Assembly (NCBI GenBank): GCA_037178855.1
Contig: JASJZC010000007.1
Span: 5,766,001 to 5,830,000, forward strand
DNA from: Oscheius sp. JU75
Taxonomy: Eukaryota > Nematoda > Chromadorea > Rhabditida > Rhabditidae
Length of the DNA stretch: 64,000 bases
Direction: 5' to 3'
Translations under genes and position numbers: made by a program
Shown here: positions 24,101 through 36,500 of the stretch, in pieces
How the letters are laid out: every line of letters begins with the position of its first letter
How positions within the stretch are numbered: the stretch's first letter is position 1
The notes under the pieces: generated by a model
What the model was told of the DNA's origin: nothing
The model's input: only the letters and a program-made list of their open reading frames with translations
Database searches by the model: none

Positions 24101-24656
24101 AATACGGGAGGGACTTCGAAGAGTGATACGAAAAGCAAGTAAAAGGAAGATCTCCAAAAGACAAGTATCTCATGCTGATGACCTCATTCAAGTAGAATTT
24201 TTGAAGTAACGAACTAAATTTTACTTCAGATAAGCAGCATTCGAGAGAACAATGGTACAGTAGAAGTTGTCTTTGATGTGGTCGAAAACCCTATAATTGA
24301 AGATGATTTGCTTTCATTGAGTAATCAGGAAATGTCCGAATACTTTGACTATCCAGTGAATTTTCTCGTCAATCAAACTGTTATTATTCAGGTTATTTCT
24401 CTAACGAGGGTAGAAGATTTCGGCGACAGTCGGTTCATCTACATCCTTGCTGCTTTTGGAGCAGCTGTCATGACATTTTTCTGTCTCTGTTGCATATTCC
24501 AATCTATCATCAAGAGGATGTCTCAAGCGGTAAATGACTTTTTATTGTCTGAATCGGAAGTTTCAGCTGCTTGTTTCGGTCGGTAGGCGCTTCCACAAAC
24601 AACCAGTGCCAGAAAATAATCAGGATCTCTACCAAACTGCAAATGCCCCTTATTAA
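21178..24656 (+). CDS. Mucin-like single-pass membrane protein, unknown family, 16 exons
   Basis: Not recognised as a named protein. Exons: 21178-21270, 21303-21385, 21424-21715, 21790-21907, 21948-22108, 22164-22252, 22291-22360, 22400-22498, 22535-22964, 23052-23591, 23630-23686, 23724-23852, 23890-23983, 24026-24164, 24230-24529, 24567-24656; about 927 aa, all phases consistent. It starts with a signal peptide (MRLLFIGIWIISGSLAG), followed by a beta-rich region of about 400 aa with many N-glycosylation sequons, then a WSEW motif and a Gly/Asn-rich turn. Next come a CNC pair, a Thr/Ser/Pro-rich mucin-like stretch (coded by 23052-23591), a compact region just before the membrane that could be an SEA-like fold, one hydrophobic segment of about 22 residues starting near FIYILAAFGAAV, and a short cytoplasmic tail ending NAPY. 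The layout suggests an epithelial surface or cuticle-facing protein. Splice choice at 24164/24230 is the least certain. Confidence 0.75.
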
Positions 24657-24739
24657 CGTCTTTCAAGCTATGTGTAAATCAAAATGGTGATCTCTAACTC
24701 ATATCATTAGACTCGTTTTCAATGCATTTGGATAAATGA

Positions 24740-26903
24740 TTAAAGTTTCGTTTTTTCCACGACCGATATGACTGCTGGACACTTGGCGGGAACAACACGA
24801 TCCTTCTTTCCTTCTTTGCTGTTCCGATAACCATATGTCATGTAGATTAACACGCCTGAACAAGTTTGAGATTATTTAAGTTTCGTCCTACCTATAGCAA
24901 CCCAGATGATAAGTCTAATCCAGGTGAGATAGTTGAGATAGATCATCATACAGGTGTTGATAGCCAGGCTGAGCAGAGGAATGTACGGCACAAGCGGTAC
25001 TTTATAGGTCAAAGCGATGTTGTTTTCTTCATGGCAAAGAACAAAAAACAGTCCGCATAGAGTGATGACAGTTCCAACTACTAGCCAAATGATTCCCAGA
25101 AAGTTCAATTGGGGATCAACAAAAAGATAAAGTTCAGTCAAAAAAATAGTTACCTAATTTAACTTTTAAAGCAAGTATTACGACTCCGAGAATAAAAACG
25201 ATAATGGCAATAGCCACTGTACTCTGTTTCAGCATCGACACCAGTTGTGAACGGTAGGGAACGTTGACACGAAGTTGGCTCTCTGAATACTCTACTGTTT
25301 GCAAACAATCACTCAACCTGTTCCATCCTTTATGCTTTCTGGTTGATATCTTAAAAGAAGAACACTTGCAGATACAAATGAATAGGCCATGAGTGTCCCG
25401 AGCGACAAAAAGTCCACAAGTGCATTGAGATCGAAGACGAGAGCTATCACTGCATTGATCAAAGTGGAGAGGATGATTGAATTCAGAGGAATCTGAATGC
25501 TACCTTTGTTACTTTTTCTCAACATACCTTAGTTACATTATTGATCTTTGCTAAGAACGAGAACAACAAGCCATCATCAGCCATAGCATAAACGGCTCGC
25601 GGCAGCGCAAACGCTCCAGTCATCTAAAAAGTTGTATGGGGGCCAACGCAACAGACCTGGTTGTTCATAATGGCCAGAAGAGCCCCGGCAGATACAATGT
25701 ACATTGCATAGGTTAGACCTTTTGCTTGGAAAGCTGCTGCAAATGAAGCATTTGGATCTATCTGGAAAACTGTAAAACAAAGAAAAAGTGGCGAGAACCT
25801 GGTCGTAAGGGAGCATCACAGTCAAAGCAGCCGCCATCAGTATGTACACGGTTGTGACTAAGCCAAGAGAGAGGAAGGTAGCAATCGGGATCGTTCTCCG
25901 TGGATCTAGAACCTAATACTGTATAAAAACAAGCCTACTTTTTGCTTCTTCTCCGGCGGTGGCCAAGGCCTCAAAACCAATGAATGAGAAGAATACAGCG
26001 CCTGCTCCTGACAAAGTCCCAGACAATCCAAATGGGATGAACCTTGGAGGTGTTAATGACGTAGAAATGCGTTCACCTGGACACTCCTTTGTCGTTAGAT
26101 CCAAACCAAAGCCCGAAATCAGCCTGGGTGAAGCCAACAACAACTACGAAAGCAATAACGGACAGATTCAGAACGACAAAGAACTTGTTAATGTTAGACG
26201 ACGACTTTGAGCCAGTTGCTACAATGGCAGAAGCCAAGCATATGGTCAGGAAAGCAACAACATCAGGGTAGGTGCTGAAGAAGCCACCTTTCTGAAAACA
26301 AGTATACCATCTGACTTTACAGATATACTTCTTTGCTCAAATGCCCGATAGAACTTATAATGGTGTTCTCTATCCAGTTACCAAGTAGGTTGTCCAGGTA
26401 GGCAGACCAAGCTCTTGCGATTGCTGGAGATAATAATGTTGTTATTAAACAGACACAAACCTGCATTGCCAATCAAGTACTCTAAAATTACGTTCCAGCC
26501 GATAATGAATCCCCACAGTTCACCGACACTTACATAAGCGTAGGTGTAAGCACTTCCGGCTCGAGGAAATCTGAAATAATCGCATGAAACAGGAAATCGC
26601 AATGTGTACCTCGCGCCAAACTCGGCATAACTGAAGGCAGAAAGTAGAGCAGCAAACCCAGCAAGTAGAAATGAGATCATTACGGAAGGTCCAGCAATGT
26701 TATGAATTACAGATCCTAAAAACTTGATACTGTACAGACTATTTTCCCATACCGGCTAGTACGTAGATTCCTGCACCTATCATCTGCCCGATGGCCAAAG
26801 CAGTCACATCAAACACATTGAGACATCTCTTGAGATTGGTCTGTAGAAGGCTGTCTCCATCGAAAGTCTTCTTCCGAAAGATGGAAGAAAGGAAAGTCGA
26901 CAT
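24740..26903 (-). CDS. Cationic amino-acid transporter (CAT/SLC7 family), 13 exons
   Basis: Multi-pass plasma-membrane or vacuolar permease for basic amino acids. Exons in reading order: 26903-26753, 26715-26610, 26570-26461, 26423-26329, 26291-26077, 26042-25939, 25905-25799, 25761-25657, 25623-25528, 25492-25318, 25282-25154, 25080-24892, 24855-24740; 565 aa. Family marks: the opening [20 protein letters not shown] with GAGIYVLAG, the [21 protein letters not shown] region, [19 protein letters not shown] followed by RRTIPI, LRYQPES after a late membrane segment, and a final [28 protein letters not shown] pair. The C-terminal tail is short and basic. Several introns are only 33-37 nt. The intron at 25081-25153 (73 nt) is the least certain join but keeps phase. 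Its stop codon lies 83 nt from that of the convergent mucin-like gene. Confidence 0.93.
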
Positions 26904-27454
26904 TGACTACACCAGTCGACTGTTGTTTTGTCGAGTGTAGCAGTATTTGAAGGTGCCTGATATAAAGATGCTCAAACAAAACAGCTGCTGCCACAACGAG
27001 AAAAACTAACACACGGTGTTGTTTGACAGTAATCCGGCAGTGAGAGTCGCAGGACAACCGGATTTGGAGGTGTTTTGTTTTTTTTTTGGTCGTTTTTGAC
27101 TCTCGATCATTGAATTTAAAGCAGCGGGGTGGTGACACAGAACTCACACGACCATAAATACAGGGAATGTTGCTTTATACTTCAAAGTTTGATTCAACCC
27201 GCAAAAATCTTACAAAACCAGTTATAGGTACAGATATTGAGCACAGGAATGTTTCTATGCCACCAGATTGTGACGATCTTCGACTGAAGAGCTAACTGAA
27301 GCTGAGCCAGCAGCGGATGTATTGGAAACACTTCTGATGTTATCTTCGTGAGATCCTTCGAGCTCTTGCCTTCTCTCCTCCTCCATTCTTTTTTTTCTTC
27401 TCCTGTTGCACTTTCCACTGAGGCATCATCAATCGGTGGATACCCCTAAAAGTA
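26904..27454. other. Spacer between SLC46-like and CAT genes
   Basis: About 550 nt between two minus-strand genes; should hold the 3' UTR of the SLC46-like gene and the promoter of the CAT gene. A long T run (27070-27088) is visible. A 74-codon open frame at 27194-27418 has no start or splice support. Nothing here proves an operon. Confidence 0.45.
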
Positions 27455-29414
27455 CTATTTTGTTTGTTTACTAGTCTCTTGCATTTGTCCAAAAATGACA
27501 ATCAGCTGTACTATTCCACCAACAAAGAAGGCACAGCCTGGCCAGGTATGAATGGTTGCCTTGAAAAGGTTGTTGAAAGTCATGGCGGACAGGATGGGAC
27601 AAATGGAAATAATCATGGAACATACTGAAAAGAGCACTTTGTTGTAATTGAAATAGATACTAACGTGTGAGCAGGCGAGCTGTCTGTTCTTTGGGAACCA
27701 TTCGAGGAAGGAAGGATCGGTATCCAGGAGCTATGCCGCCAGCAAAGAAAGAGAAGATGGCAGCTGAGTGAATGACTTTTTGAAGGAGTATGCTTACTCA
27801 AAAAGATTTCCTTGGTTGAAGTGGCTTGAGAAAGTAGGAAGAAAGATGATGCTGATGCTGTGATGCCAAGAACGATCATGATGCTGTCTTTACCTAACCA
27901 TCTGACCAAAGTTAGTGCCAGAGGAACTAAACTTGTATCGTATTATTGTACAAAAAAAGTCTCACTTGCAATCATTCCAAGCGAAAATAGTAGTCCTTTC
28001 AACAGGGAAAAGTCACTAAACTGCTTGTCTGTCCAGGAAAAAGGTGGTCTCTTGACGTAGAGGAACAATAGAGAAGCGTCTAGACTAAAAATTACCATAA
28101 ATTGAGTAGGTTCTTACCCAAAGCAAGGAATTCTACAAATACAAAAAGAAGAGAGAGAGAAATACAGAGCCTGGTCCATCCGATTCTTTTCTCGGTAAGA
28201 ACTTCTATTAAACTTCCAATGTAGTCACGAATTTTAGCTCTTTCAGGTCCAGGCTGTACTATTTCTATTTCTTCATCGCGAGTATCTATGTTGATTGTTT
28301 TGAGGCTCGAATTAGGCTTACTTTGAAACTCGTTGTAAGTGAAGTCATTGTTCTTTGGAAAGTGTGTTTCTTTGACAAAAAGAATAGCGTAGACGAAAGT
28401 GATGATAGCCAAGGAACATTCTGAATAAGCCTGTATAACTTTTGCAGAGCAACTCACGTATGACAGCAGAATGCAAATAACTGTCAGTGTGTCCTTTGAT
28501 CGAAACTACTGCTGCCACGGATAAAAACGAGAATCCAAAATTACCAACCAGTCTGCCGAACGCTTGCATGAATGAGGCAACTCCAATACGGACCGGGACT
28601 GTTGACGATCCCTAGTAGGACATGTTTTTGTGGGAAACATGTAAATCTACTTACAGGTTTCAATTTGTGCCTACAGTCATCAGTAACAATGGCCAGAGCA
28701 GTAACCATTATTGAAGAAACCCCTCCGGTTAATCCTGAGGTTTAGTGTTTTTGGCACCATAGCTTAACAAACCCATGGATAGTTCGGCCAAAAAGTACCA
28801 TTGATAAATTGTAACCTTTTCATAAGTGACAGTGGCTATGAGTTGGAAGATAGTGTACAAAACATATCCAACCATTGTGAATATCAATGGTGTTTTTCTT
28901 CCTAAAAGCTTGCATATCCTGGTAACAATGTGCTCTTCACCATATTTATCTGACCACGAACCAATTAATGGAGCCACTAGAAGCGAAGGCACACAACTGG
29001 CAACCTGAATTAGTAAATACTTCCCGTTATCGTGTTATCTTCAGACTTGAATCCAAATTTGCATCGTTGCAATATCTTCTTCAACAATATCCCCGAGTGA
29101 GCCATTGGTAGCTGCCAATTGAGCACACACTGATGTTGTGTTCTTTGCCTCCGGCTGATAAAAAACTATTATTTCCAAGTGCGTTCCTAACTTACAAACA
29201 ACTTTGACGCTATTTCCACGCATCTGGCCCAGTAGGTAAACATTGGTTGAGATGTTGTCAAGAAACCGAGTGATATGGACAATAGAAGGAGTACGGGCTC
29301 GACATTGAAGAGGCCACTGAAAAAGAAAATAAGATGTTACAGATTTCTATTGTTGATAAACCTGTACTTCCTAACAAGGCGGATTGTGTGAGTATGTCGT
29401 GAGAAAAGCCCCAT
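27455..29414 (-). CDS. SLC46-like (proton-coupled folate transporter family) MFS carrier, 12 exons
   Basis: Twelve-segment transporter of the group that includes PCFT/SLC46A1-3; substrate here unknown. Exons in reading order: 29414-29362, 29316-29196, 29154-29047, 29004-28941, 28901-28773, 28734-28655, 28611-28458, 28420-28118, 28079-27966, 27926-27798, 27763-27665, 27624-27455; 507 aa. Evidence: first membrane segment after FNVEP (the typical EP at its start), an Asn-rich extracellular loop with Cys, the loop-2 motif GSWSDKYGRKTPL, GLTGG before segment 5, VKRPPFSWTDKQFSDF before segment 8, and the MVPKEQTARLLTLCSM motif before segment 11. The start MGLFSRHTHTIRLVRKYS was chosen because its phase fits the next exon. 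At the 3' end I read through to TAG at 27455; splicing there would need an intron of only 26 nt. Confidence 0.9.
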
Positions 29415-32400
29415 TCGTGGCAACGCCAGTCGATGGTCGTCGAGCTGTTTATGTTACACAAGTGTGGCAAAGATTTTTTTTGCAAGTGAAAGTATCTATA
29501 TATGCCCTTAGTGAAAACAACGTGGATGTCGAACAAAAAAAGAGGGGTACATAATCTAGTGATTATCGCTTTGCCATGTTATTGACAGCTGGGCACAAAA
29601 GTTGATCGAAGTTCCCCGGGAAGTATTCTTTTATGGAATTACGATGCCACTTCGTAGGTTCTGTCGAACTTGCTTTTATAATAACATGTTATTGCTTAGA
29701 AGCTCTTTTAAATAGTGAAATATCTTAAATTGACAAGCATTTAGCAGTGACAAACACTCTTGAGGTTTTGTCAGCATTTTCAGCTGTCAAGCACAACATA
29801 TCACGGACAGGGCCGATCAAAGGCTACTAACTTCCAGGTACGCTTTTACACAGAAATAATGGTTACTCACCAGTACATTTTGGTATGGGGCTCATCATCT
29901 TCTCGAGTCAACACACTTGCCTGCGTCAGCCTTCGCAGAAGACTTGGACGACGATCCTAAACACTTTACGTAGCCGAATAAAGAAGAAGTCGTGTTCTCA
30001 CCATTGCTACGAGCCAATAGTGAGATCATTTGGAGATGACTCACACAATATTTGTGAAGATAACCGCCAAAGAGTAAAGAGCAGTGCGGTTCAAAGTAAG
30101 CAAAAGGGGGAGCCCAACAACAGAACTTACGTCGACCATTACAGAAGAGTCGTATAAGCTGTATGACCTCTACTTATCAACAATTGTTATCAAGAATGAT
30201 ATTTTTCGGATAAAAATCGAGCTGTTCTCTAAGGGGACATTTTGAGGTGATGCAAACGTACCCCATTTTGATAGCGAGTCACATCGGTTACTATTGACAT
30301 GGAGATTTCAGAGCGGAGAGTAGCTGATTCGAAGTTGCCGTAAGTGCCGTTACGCTGCTCAGCTGCCCTATCGACGCTGCCTGAAAATCATTTACCATCA
30401 AAGATCAGTCAAAAGTGCAACCTCCACCTAGGGCAGGATCAGAAACTGGATCATCATATAGAATTTCTCGAGGTTGACTGAAGGCAGGTTGCGAATATCT
30501 TCTCATTTTAGGAAATGCATAGATCCTGAAAGTTTTCTTTCATATTTACATGTCTTTCTAAAAAAAAAAGCAAAAAGTAAGGTGCCAAAGATGGTAACGT
30601 TGCATTAGAGGTGGCCCAGCTGAGAACCGGGAAGCCGGTTATTGATTTATTGTGGCACTCAATGACAGCTGACCGGGTGGTATGGTTAGGCCGTGCTTGT
30701 GTGATGAGAGCAAAGAGTTGGTCTGGCCAATCTTTTTCGAGGGAAAATCAACTGAAAGCTTATTGAAGAGAGAAAGAGGGTTATTTCAGTATCCGTGTCG
30801 AAACAACTGTAGGTATTGTTGCGTTGAAGAGAAGGTTCAGCAAAAACGTTATCGAATTTCAGGCGATAAGAAGTCTCAGGACCTAATCGTTCGACAAGAA
30901 AATCCTGTAGTAAATTAACACTCAAAGTTGAGGTTAACTATCTAACGATGGAAACTGTTGGGGTGACGACTTCAAAACATTCCTTAGAACCATGTACCCT
31001 GCAAACAAATGTCACTGCTTCATTTCTGTTTTATCTCCCAATAGTTAGTTCCAAGTTAGATTGTATTAGACACCCTTTCAGTCTTCTCGACTCATCCAGA
31101 AAAGAAATCCCTTGGAATGCGTGTCAGTTTGCAGTATCAGTGGCGATCCATTTCCCGGCAAACTGCGCTGAACTTGTGGAGATAACCCAATTTGAAAAAT
31201 GCGTCCCTACCATCTAGGTCACTGTCTTCGTACAGGACCTTGACCGAAAAAAGTGAATGTTTCGCGCAGGCGGCGCAACTTGAGCCACTGATAGCCATCA
31301 TATCCGAGCGACTGTCCTCTGCGATGTCCTGGACAGTTCAATTCGGACCACCCGCAGAAAAGACAATATTGCAACTTGGGTTCAATATTTTTGAAAATCT
31401 TTTGTCTTGGATTCTTTTTTACCTTGTACAACGCCTTGTATTGTCAGCTTGTATTACCGGCTTTCCTTTTCGGACTCTAAAAGTGACAATCTTTCATGTT
31501 TTACAGAAGCGGCAAATGAAATGACTCGCTAAAAGAAAAGTCATTTACACTATTGCCCTTTCTAATGTTCGGAAACCTCAACTAGTCTGCTCACCTAGTA
31601 GAGGAGAAACTTGCACAAAAACGTCTAAAAGACGATTCGCGCGATTTGTCTGGCATTTCACTTATACGAATCAGCGTCTCGCTGGACTTCTCGATTAAAC
31701 CACCTCTTGTCCGGCTTGTCACAACCTCGTTCATTCTTTTTCTTTTCTCGGGATGATGTTCTTAACAGGTTTGTCTCCCGTCTCAATCCATACCTCAGGC
31801 TAATGGGCGCGCAACTTCAGCGCTATGCTTGTTCATTTCCATTTATACCCCTAGTTTTTTAAGTTCACAGTCATGACCGGTCAAAGCAACCTTCCGTAAA
31901 CAGCTATTGAACACGGTGATTAAACCAAATTCTTGTTGCAAAGTGGGCGTGTCAAAAGTGCGCGACTCATGGCATCTCGATAGTCGGCTCGACCCGACCT
32001 ACATCCGGCTCTTTCGCCTTCGGGCGTATTCCATTAACTGATAGCTGTTCGTCGTGAACAAAATCGTCTGCTAGGTCAAATCTTTCGACCATGTTCTCTT
32101 GCAGTTCCAGATAATCTTCATTGATACTCTACATTTAGGCTAGCTGCACTCATCTAACCTGAGTGAAGGAAACAAAAATTTGCAAAATTTGACTTTTATG
32201 CTTCTCCATTTCAACAGACGGCTTACTCAGAATAGGTTCGGTGTCCTAGACATGTAGGGCATTTTCAATACTCAATAACCATAGCTTTAGAAGTGATGTA
32301 TTCTACTTGTGTTAGGTTGACTCCTTATGTTTGTAGATTGCCTAGCTTCTGCAGGTCATATAGCCCTCGACAAAAGTTTTGAAGTAGTTTCTTCAAATAC

Positions 32401-33502
32401 CCAAAAAGCTTCTATAGCGAACAAGATTGCTTCAATTTTGTGACTATAGGCCAAACAACGTTCTGTTTTTGTTGCGTTGCATTCTGTTAGTAGATTCGAC
32501 GAGTATCATATCACACTAAACATTATAAGAATGATGGGCGGGACAAATGGCTCTCTTAAGCGTTTTTCTGTTCCATTCTATTAGCACAATTATCTTTTCG
32601 TGAGCTGTGGTTTGAAAGAATTTATATAGCGACAAATCTTCGTTCTGTTTATCCTGAACCAGACGGTTGTCGCCAGTACTGTGCCAGAGAGATGGCAGCC
32701 TCGGGTCAAGGCAGTCCCTATCAGATCCGAGATAGCCGCCTTTTGTGCGCTAACGTAGATAAAAACTATCCTTTTGCGCATTATTCCCACCTTTTGGCTT
32801 TCATGTTTTGCCTTTTCGATGTCCGAATGTGGAACATTATGAATAATCGGTGCAGCTACCCGCGTAAAGAGAAACTGCCTTAGGTGTCACTGTCCACGAG
32901 CGCGTGAAATTGAAGTCCGGCCATAAGTTGTGTATGTGCGCCTCCTCGACAAAGCGTATCTTAACCGGTATCTCGGTCTGCTTTTTCAGATTTTCTCATT
33001 GAACAAATCCTCTTTTGACCAGACGGTCTCTCTATCATTCTTATAATGTTCACTGACATTCCCCTTGGAACCATTTGATTTCTCTACCATATTCGGAAAT
33101 ACTACTCGATGCTAGATGATTTCAATACGCCCCAATTGTGGCGCTCATAATGTCTGACTTCCCTTTCTCAGAACAAAAAACTGGGTGTTTTCGCTTCCGT
33201 ACGCCCGACCTTATTCCTTTCTAATTCGGCGCCGATCCAAGTTTCAACACCTATCTTTTCTATTGCAGCTTGGTCACTCCCGATTAGCCCGATCTGAACC
33301 CCGGGCATCCTTCATTCTTTTTTCCCTATTTTTATCAAAGTAGCCAACTTGAAGCGGATGGTACTAATGGGTCCAGAGTGAGTGTGAATTAGAAAATTAA
33401 AACGAACGTTCCGAAGCGGCCTCTTGTTTGGATAGCCCACTTGCCTCTTATGTATCTTTTCTTTTTCTTGCAATCACTTTCAACTGAAGTTTCAGATTGA
33501 CG
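29415..33502. other. About 4.1 kb without recognisable genes, upstream of mlt-11-like gene
   Basis: Bounded by the starts of two divergent genes, so it should contain both promoters. Open frames inside (for example 29885-30157 and 31192-31524) have no ATG/splice context or recognisable composition. Two AGGTCA nuclear-receptor half-sites occur at 31215-31220 and 32073-32078; in C. elegans mlt-11 is driven by NHR-23, which binds such sites, but the match here is short and could be chance. Confidence 0.4.
33484..33495 (+). promoter_or_regulatory. Candidate trans-splice acceptor of the mlt-11-like gene
   Basis: GAAGTTTCAG ends 7 nt before the ATG at 33503; no upstream coding exon was found. This is the usual nematode spacing of a spliced-leader site to the start codon. 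Confidence 0.45.
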
Positions 33503-36500
33503 ATGGGGCGCTGGTTGGCGCTTCTATCAACAGCGTCTCTAATATTAGGCGCTGGTAAGCATATTTTGTTAAGAATTCATATTCACAGCATTTAGCCGTT
33601 ATCGATCCTTGTAAAAGACAGCCCTTCCGTGGAAGATGTCCTTCTGTGGAAGGCCAAGCCCCAAAGCGATCTCAATTTGTTCTCAGATACTATGCTAGAA
33701 ATGGAGAATGCGTCAGCTATCCCTATGGTAAGTGTCTGAAAACAAAGTCACAGCACATTCTTTTTTGGTAAAAAGTTATTGCGCTGATCCATTTAGCGCT
33801 TCGTTTAATCTCTTTACATTCGGTGAATGCGCGGATGACACGACCACCGACCCAGATTCTCGCTTACAATATTGACCCGGCGCGTGCCGAAACTGTTTGA
33901 AGATCATGCACTCTTCGTGTTTTGCCGACAATAAACAGATGGCAATTTTGCAGGTCACTGCGCCAGTGACGAGAGCGAGCCACAGCTTTACAGGTACAAA
34001 GAGGAATGTGAAGACTCCTGTATAAACAATACACCTGGTAGTTTGATTAATTGAAGATAATACGTCTGATTAACAGAGAACCTTGGTCAACCCAAAACGG
34101 AAGAGAGCCAAACCTACGGTACAGTATCTCCGTTGAAGGAGCCTCCTACGGCGGCTCAAGCTGGACAGAAGGCAAGTAAACATAAACTAACCAATTCACT
34201 CTGTAACTTGCATGGGAATAGCACGACACTCCTTTAGACTGTGACACCTGAACGTGTGGAACCCACTACAGAGTCGACCACTGCACCACCAACCATAGTC
34301 TCCACGACAGGAAGCAGCACTACCGCTGAGGAAGTAACTACCACTGAAGCCACAACCACTGAGGCTACCACTACCGAAACGGTCACAACCACTACAAAGA
34401 TTACCACCACAGTTGAGGCTATCACTGAAGCTCCAACTACCATCAAGCATGACGCAACACAAATTGTAACCGAAAAGACTGATGCTGAAGAAGAGAAAGA
34501 GATTAATGTTGAAGAGGAAGTTCAGGAAACTACTATTGCTACTCCGTCTACAACTCAAACTCCTACTACTTCTTCTGCCAAAACTGGTAACAAATTGTTT
34601 CGTGTTTGAGTAAAAAAACGTGTTTCAGAATGTGAACGTCGCCGTGAAGCCTCGGCTTCTTCCAAGATCCGTGGAGGATTCGTCCCTGTCTGCGATTCAA
34701 ACGGAAACTTCCAAAAGATTCAGGTGAGTCAGACTCTCAAATCCTGAGGGGCCAAAGCAGAAAACTTAATCCCTGAACTGGGACAGCGAAAGTGTTTACG
34801 GGCCGTTTGTCTCGTACAACCAAACAGGGTGATATGCGCGAGGATAAACGGGGACGAGTTTACAGCCGAGCACTTGGAAGACTGCTTGAACGAAAGTAAA
34901 AGACTTTTATTTTCAGTGCGAACCAGATGGTCGCCAATGTTTCTGTGTCAGTGCCAACGGAATCGAGATCACTAACAGTAGAACGAGAAACGGAGTCAAG
35001 CCTGACTGTGCCAGTAGGAATGCGTTCAAACTGTTATAAATGATTTTTCTAGGAATCGAGACTGCTATTGCTCCTAGATTTCAAGCGTGCACTGGCCGAC
35101 CTGACCGTGGACCTTGCTCTTCTGCCTACACTCGCTTCTATTTTGACGAGAGCACCCAGAAGTGCAACACCTTTTCTTATTCCGGATGTGGAGGAAATGG
35201 AAACAACTACGAAACTGAAGTTGAGTGCAACCGTCGTTGCATGCCTGCTAAGCCTGCTACCACCACTAGTAATTCTTTTGGGCTTGACCTTGATTAAAAG
35301 AAACTTAAGCTGCTCCGGTTGCCAACAAGCCTAATGACATCTGCGGTCTTCCCAAGGAACGTGGACCTTGTACGAAATACGAGCTCCGTTTCTACTACAA
35401 TGACGACACCAAAGAGTGCAAGTACTTCTTCTGGGGTGGATGTGAAGGAAATGGAAACAACTTTGAGACCGCCGAGTCTTGCCAGTCTGCTTGCGGAGTG
35501 GCCAAGGGTACAGCAATCACTGCAACCGTCCCACAGTCACGTCTTTTAGTGTCTCAGCACAATGCGCCACGCACTTTCACACAGAACAGTGGTCCCATTA
35601 AAACCATTCCAGGAGTTCGTATCGGAAATGGATCTCATGACGAGCTTGAAGTTGTCGTTACTCAACCAGCCTCTACCACCACTACTGCTCCTACGTAGCC
35701 TGTTTCATTTTATGATTGTCAATCCTTTGTTTTAGTCCATCCACCACACGTCTCGTTCCCCAGGCAGTGACTACTCGTGCCTCTGTTCCTCCTCAGACAC
35801 AGCCTCAGACTACTCAACGATTCATTCAACCCACTACAGCTGCTCCTCAGCCACCTCCTAACGCCGCTCCCGTCTCTCCTCCTCGCCCTAAAGTCGTGCT
35901 GCCAGGTGACGATGATGCTGACAGCGGTGATTTTTGAGCTATTTAACACGTTCACAACTTCCGTCTTAGACGGCTCTTCTTACACGCATGCTAAGCGCAC
36001 AACCACTTTTGAGTTGGTCTCTTTCAGTTTCATAAGTTATCCTAATTGAGAGTAACGTTCTGGTATGGTTCTCATTTAAGTTCAAGCATCTAATCTTCTC
36101 TACTTCTTTAATTAAACATTTCAGCTAACCGTTGTGCTCATCCTCTTGACTCTGGAAGCTGCCGTGGAACCTTTGTTCGTTGGTTCTGGGACAACAGAAA
36201 GAACGCTTGCGACGTTTTCACCTACTCTGGATGTGAAGGAAACGGAAACAACTTTGCCAGCAAAGAAGAATGTATGGCCATCTGCCACAAAGAACTTGTC
36301 ACTCCTCCTCCTGCTCCCGACTTCTCCAATGTCTGCAAGCACGATATTGATGCCGGAGAGTGCCAGGGAGTCTTCCAGGTTGAGTACAATTTAGTTTAAG
36401 TGCAAATTTATTTCTCAGAGATTTGCTTTCGATACCGAGGAAGATGAGTGCCGTCCTTTTACCTACGGAGGATGCGGTGGTAACGGAAACAATTTTGCCA

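Noticed and set aside
24856-24872. AACAAGTTTGAG, similar to the 3' end of the SL1 leader
   Set aside because: It lies inside an intron of the CAT gene, and the rest of the leader and the SL RNA body are absent.
25283-25317. Alternative 23-nt intron ending at GCAAACAG in the CAT gene
   Set aside because: Too short for splicing; the 35-nt alternative ending at TATTCAG keeps the phase.
27446-27471. 26-nt terminal intron of the SLC46-like gene
   Set aside because: Shorter than any other intron in the window; reading through to TAG at 27455 needs no such assumption.
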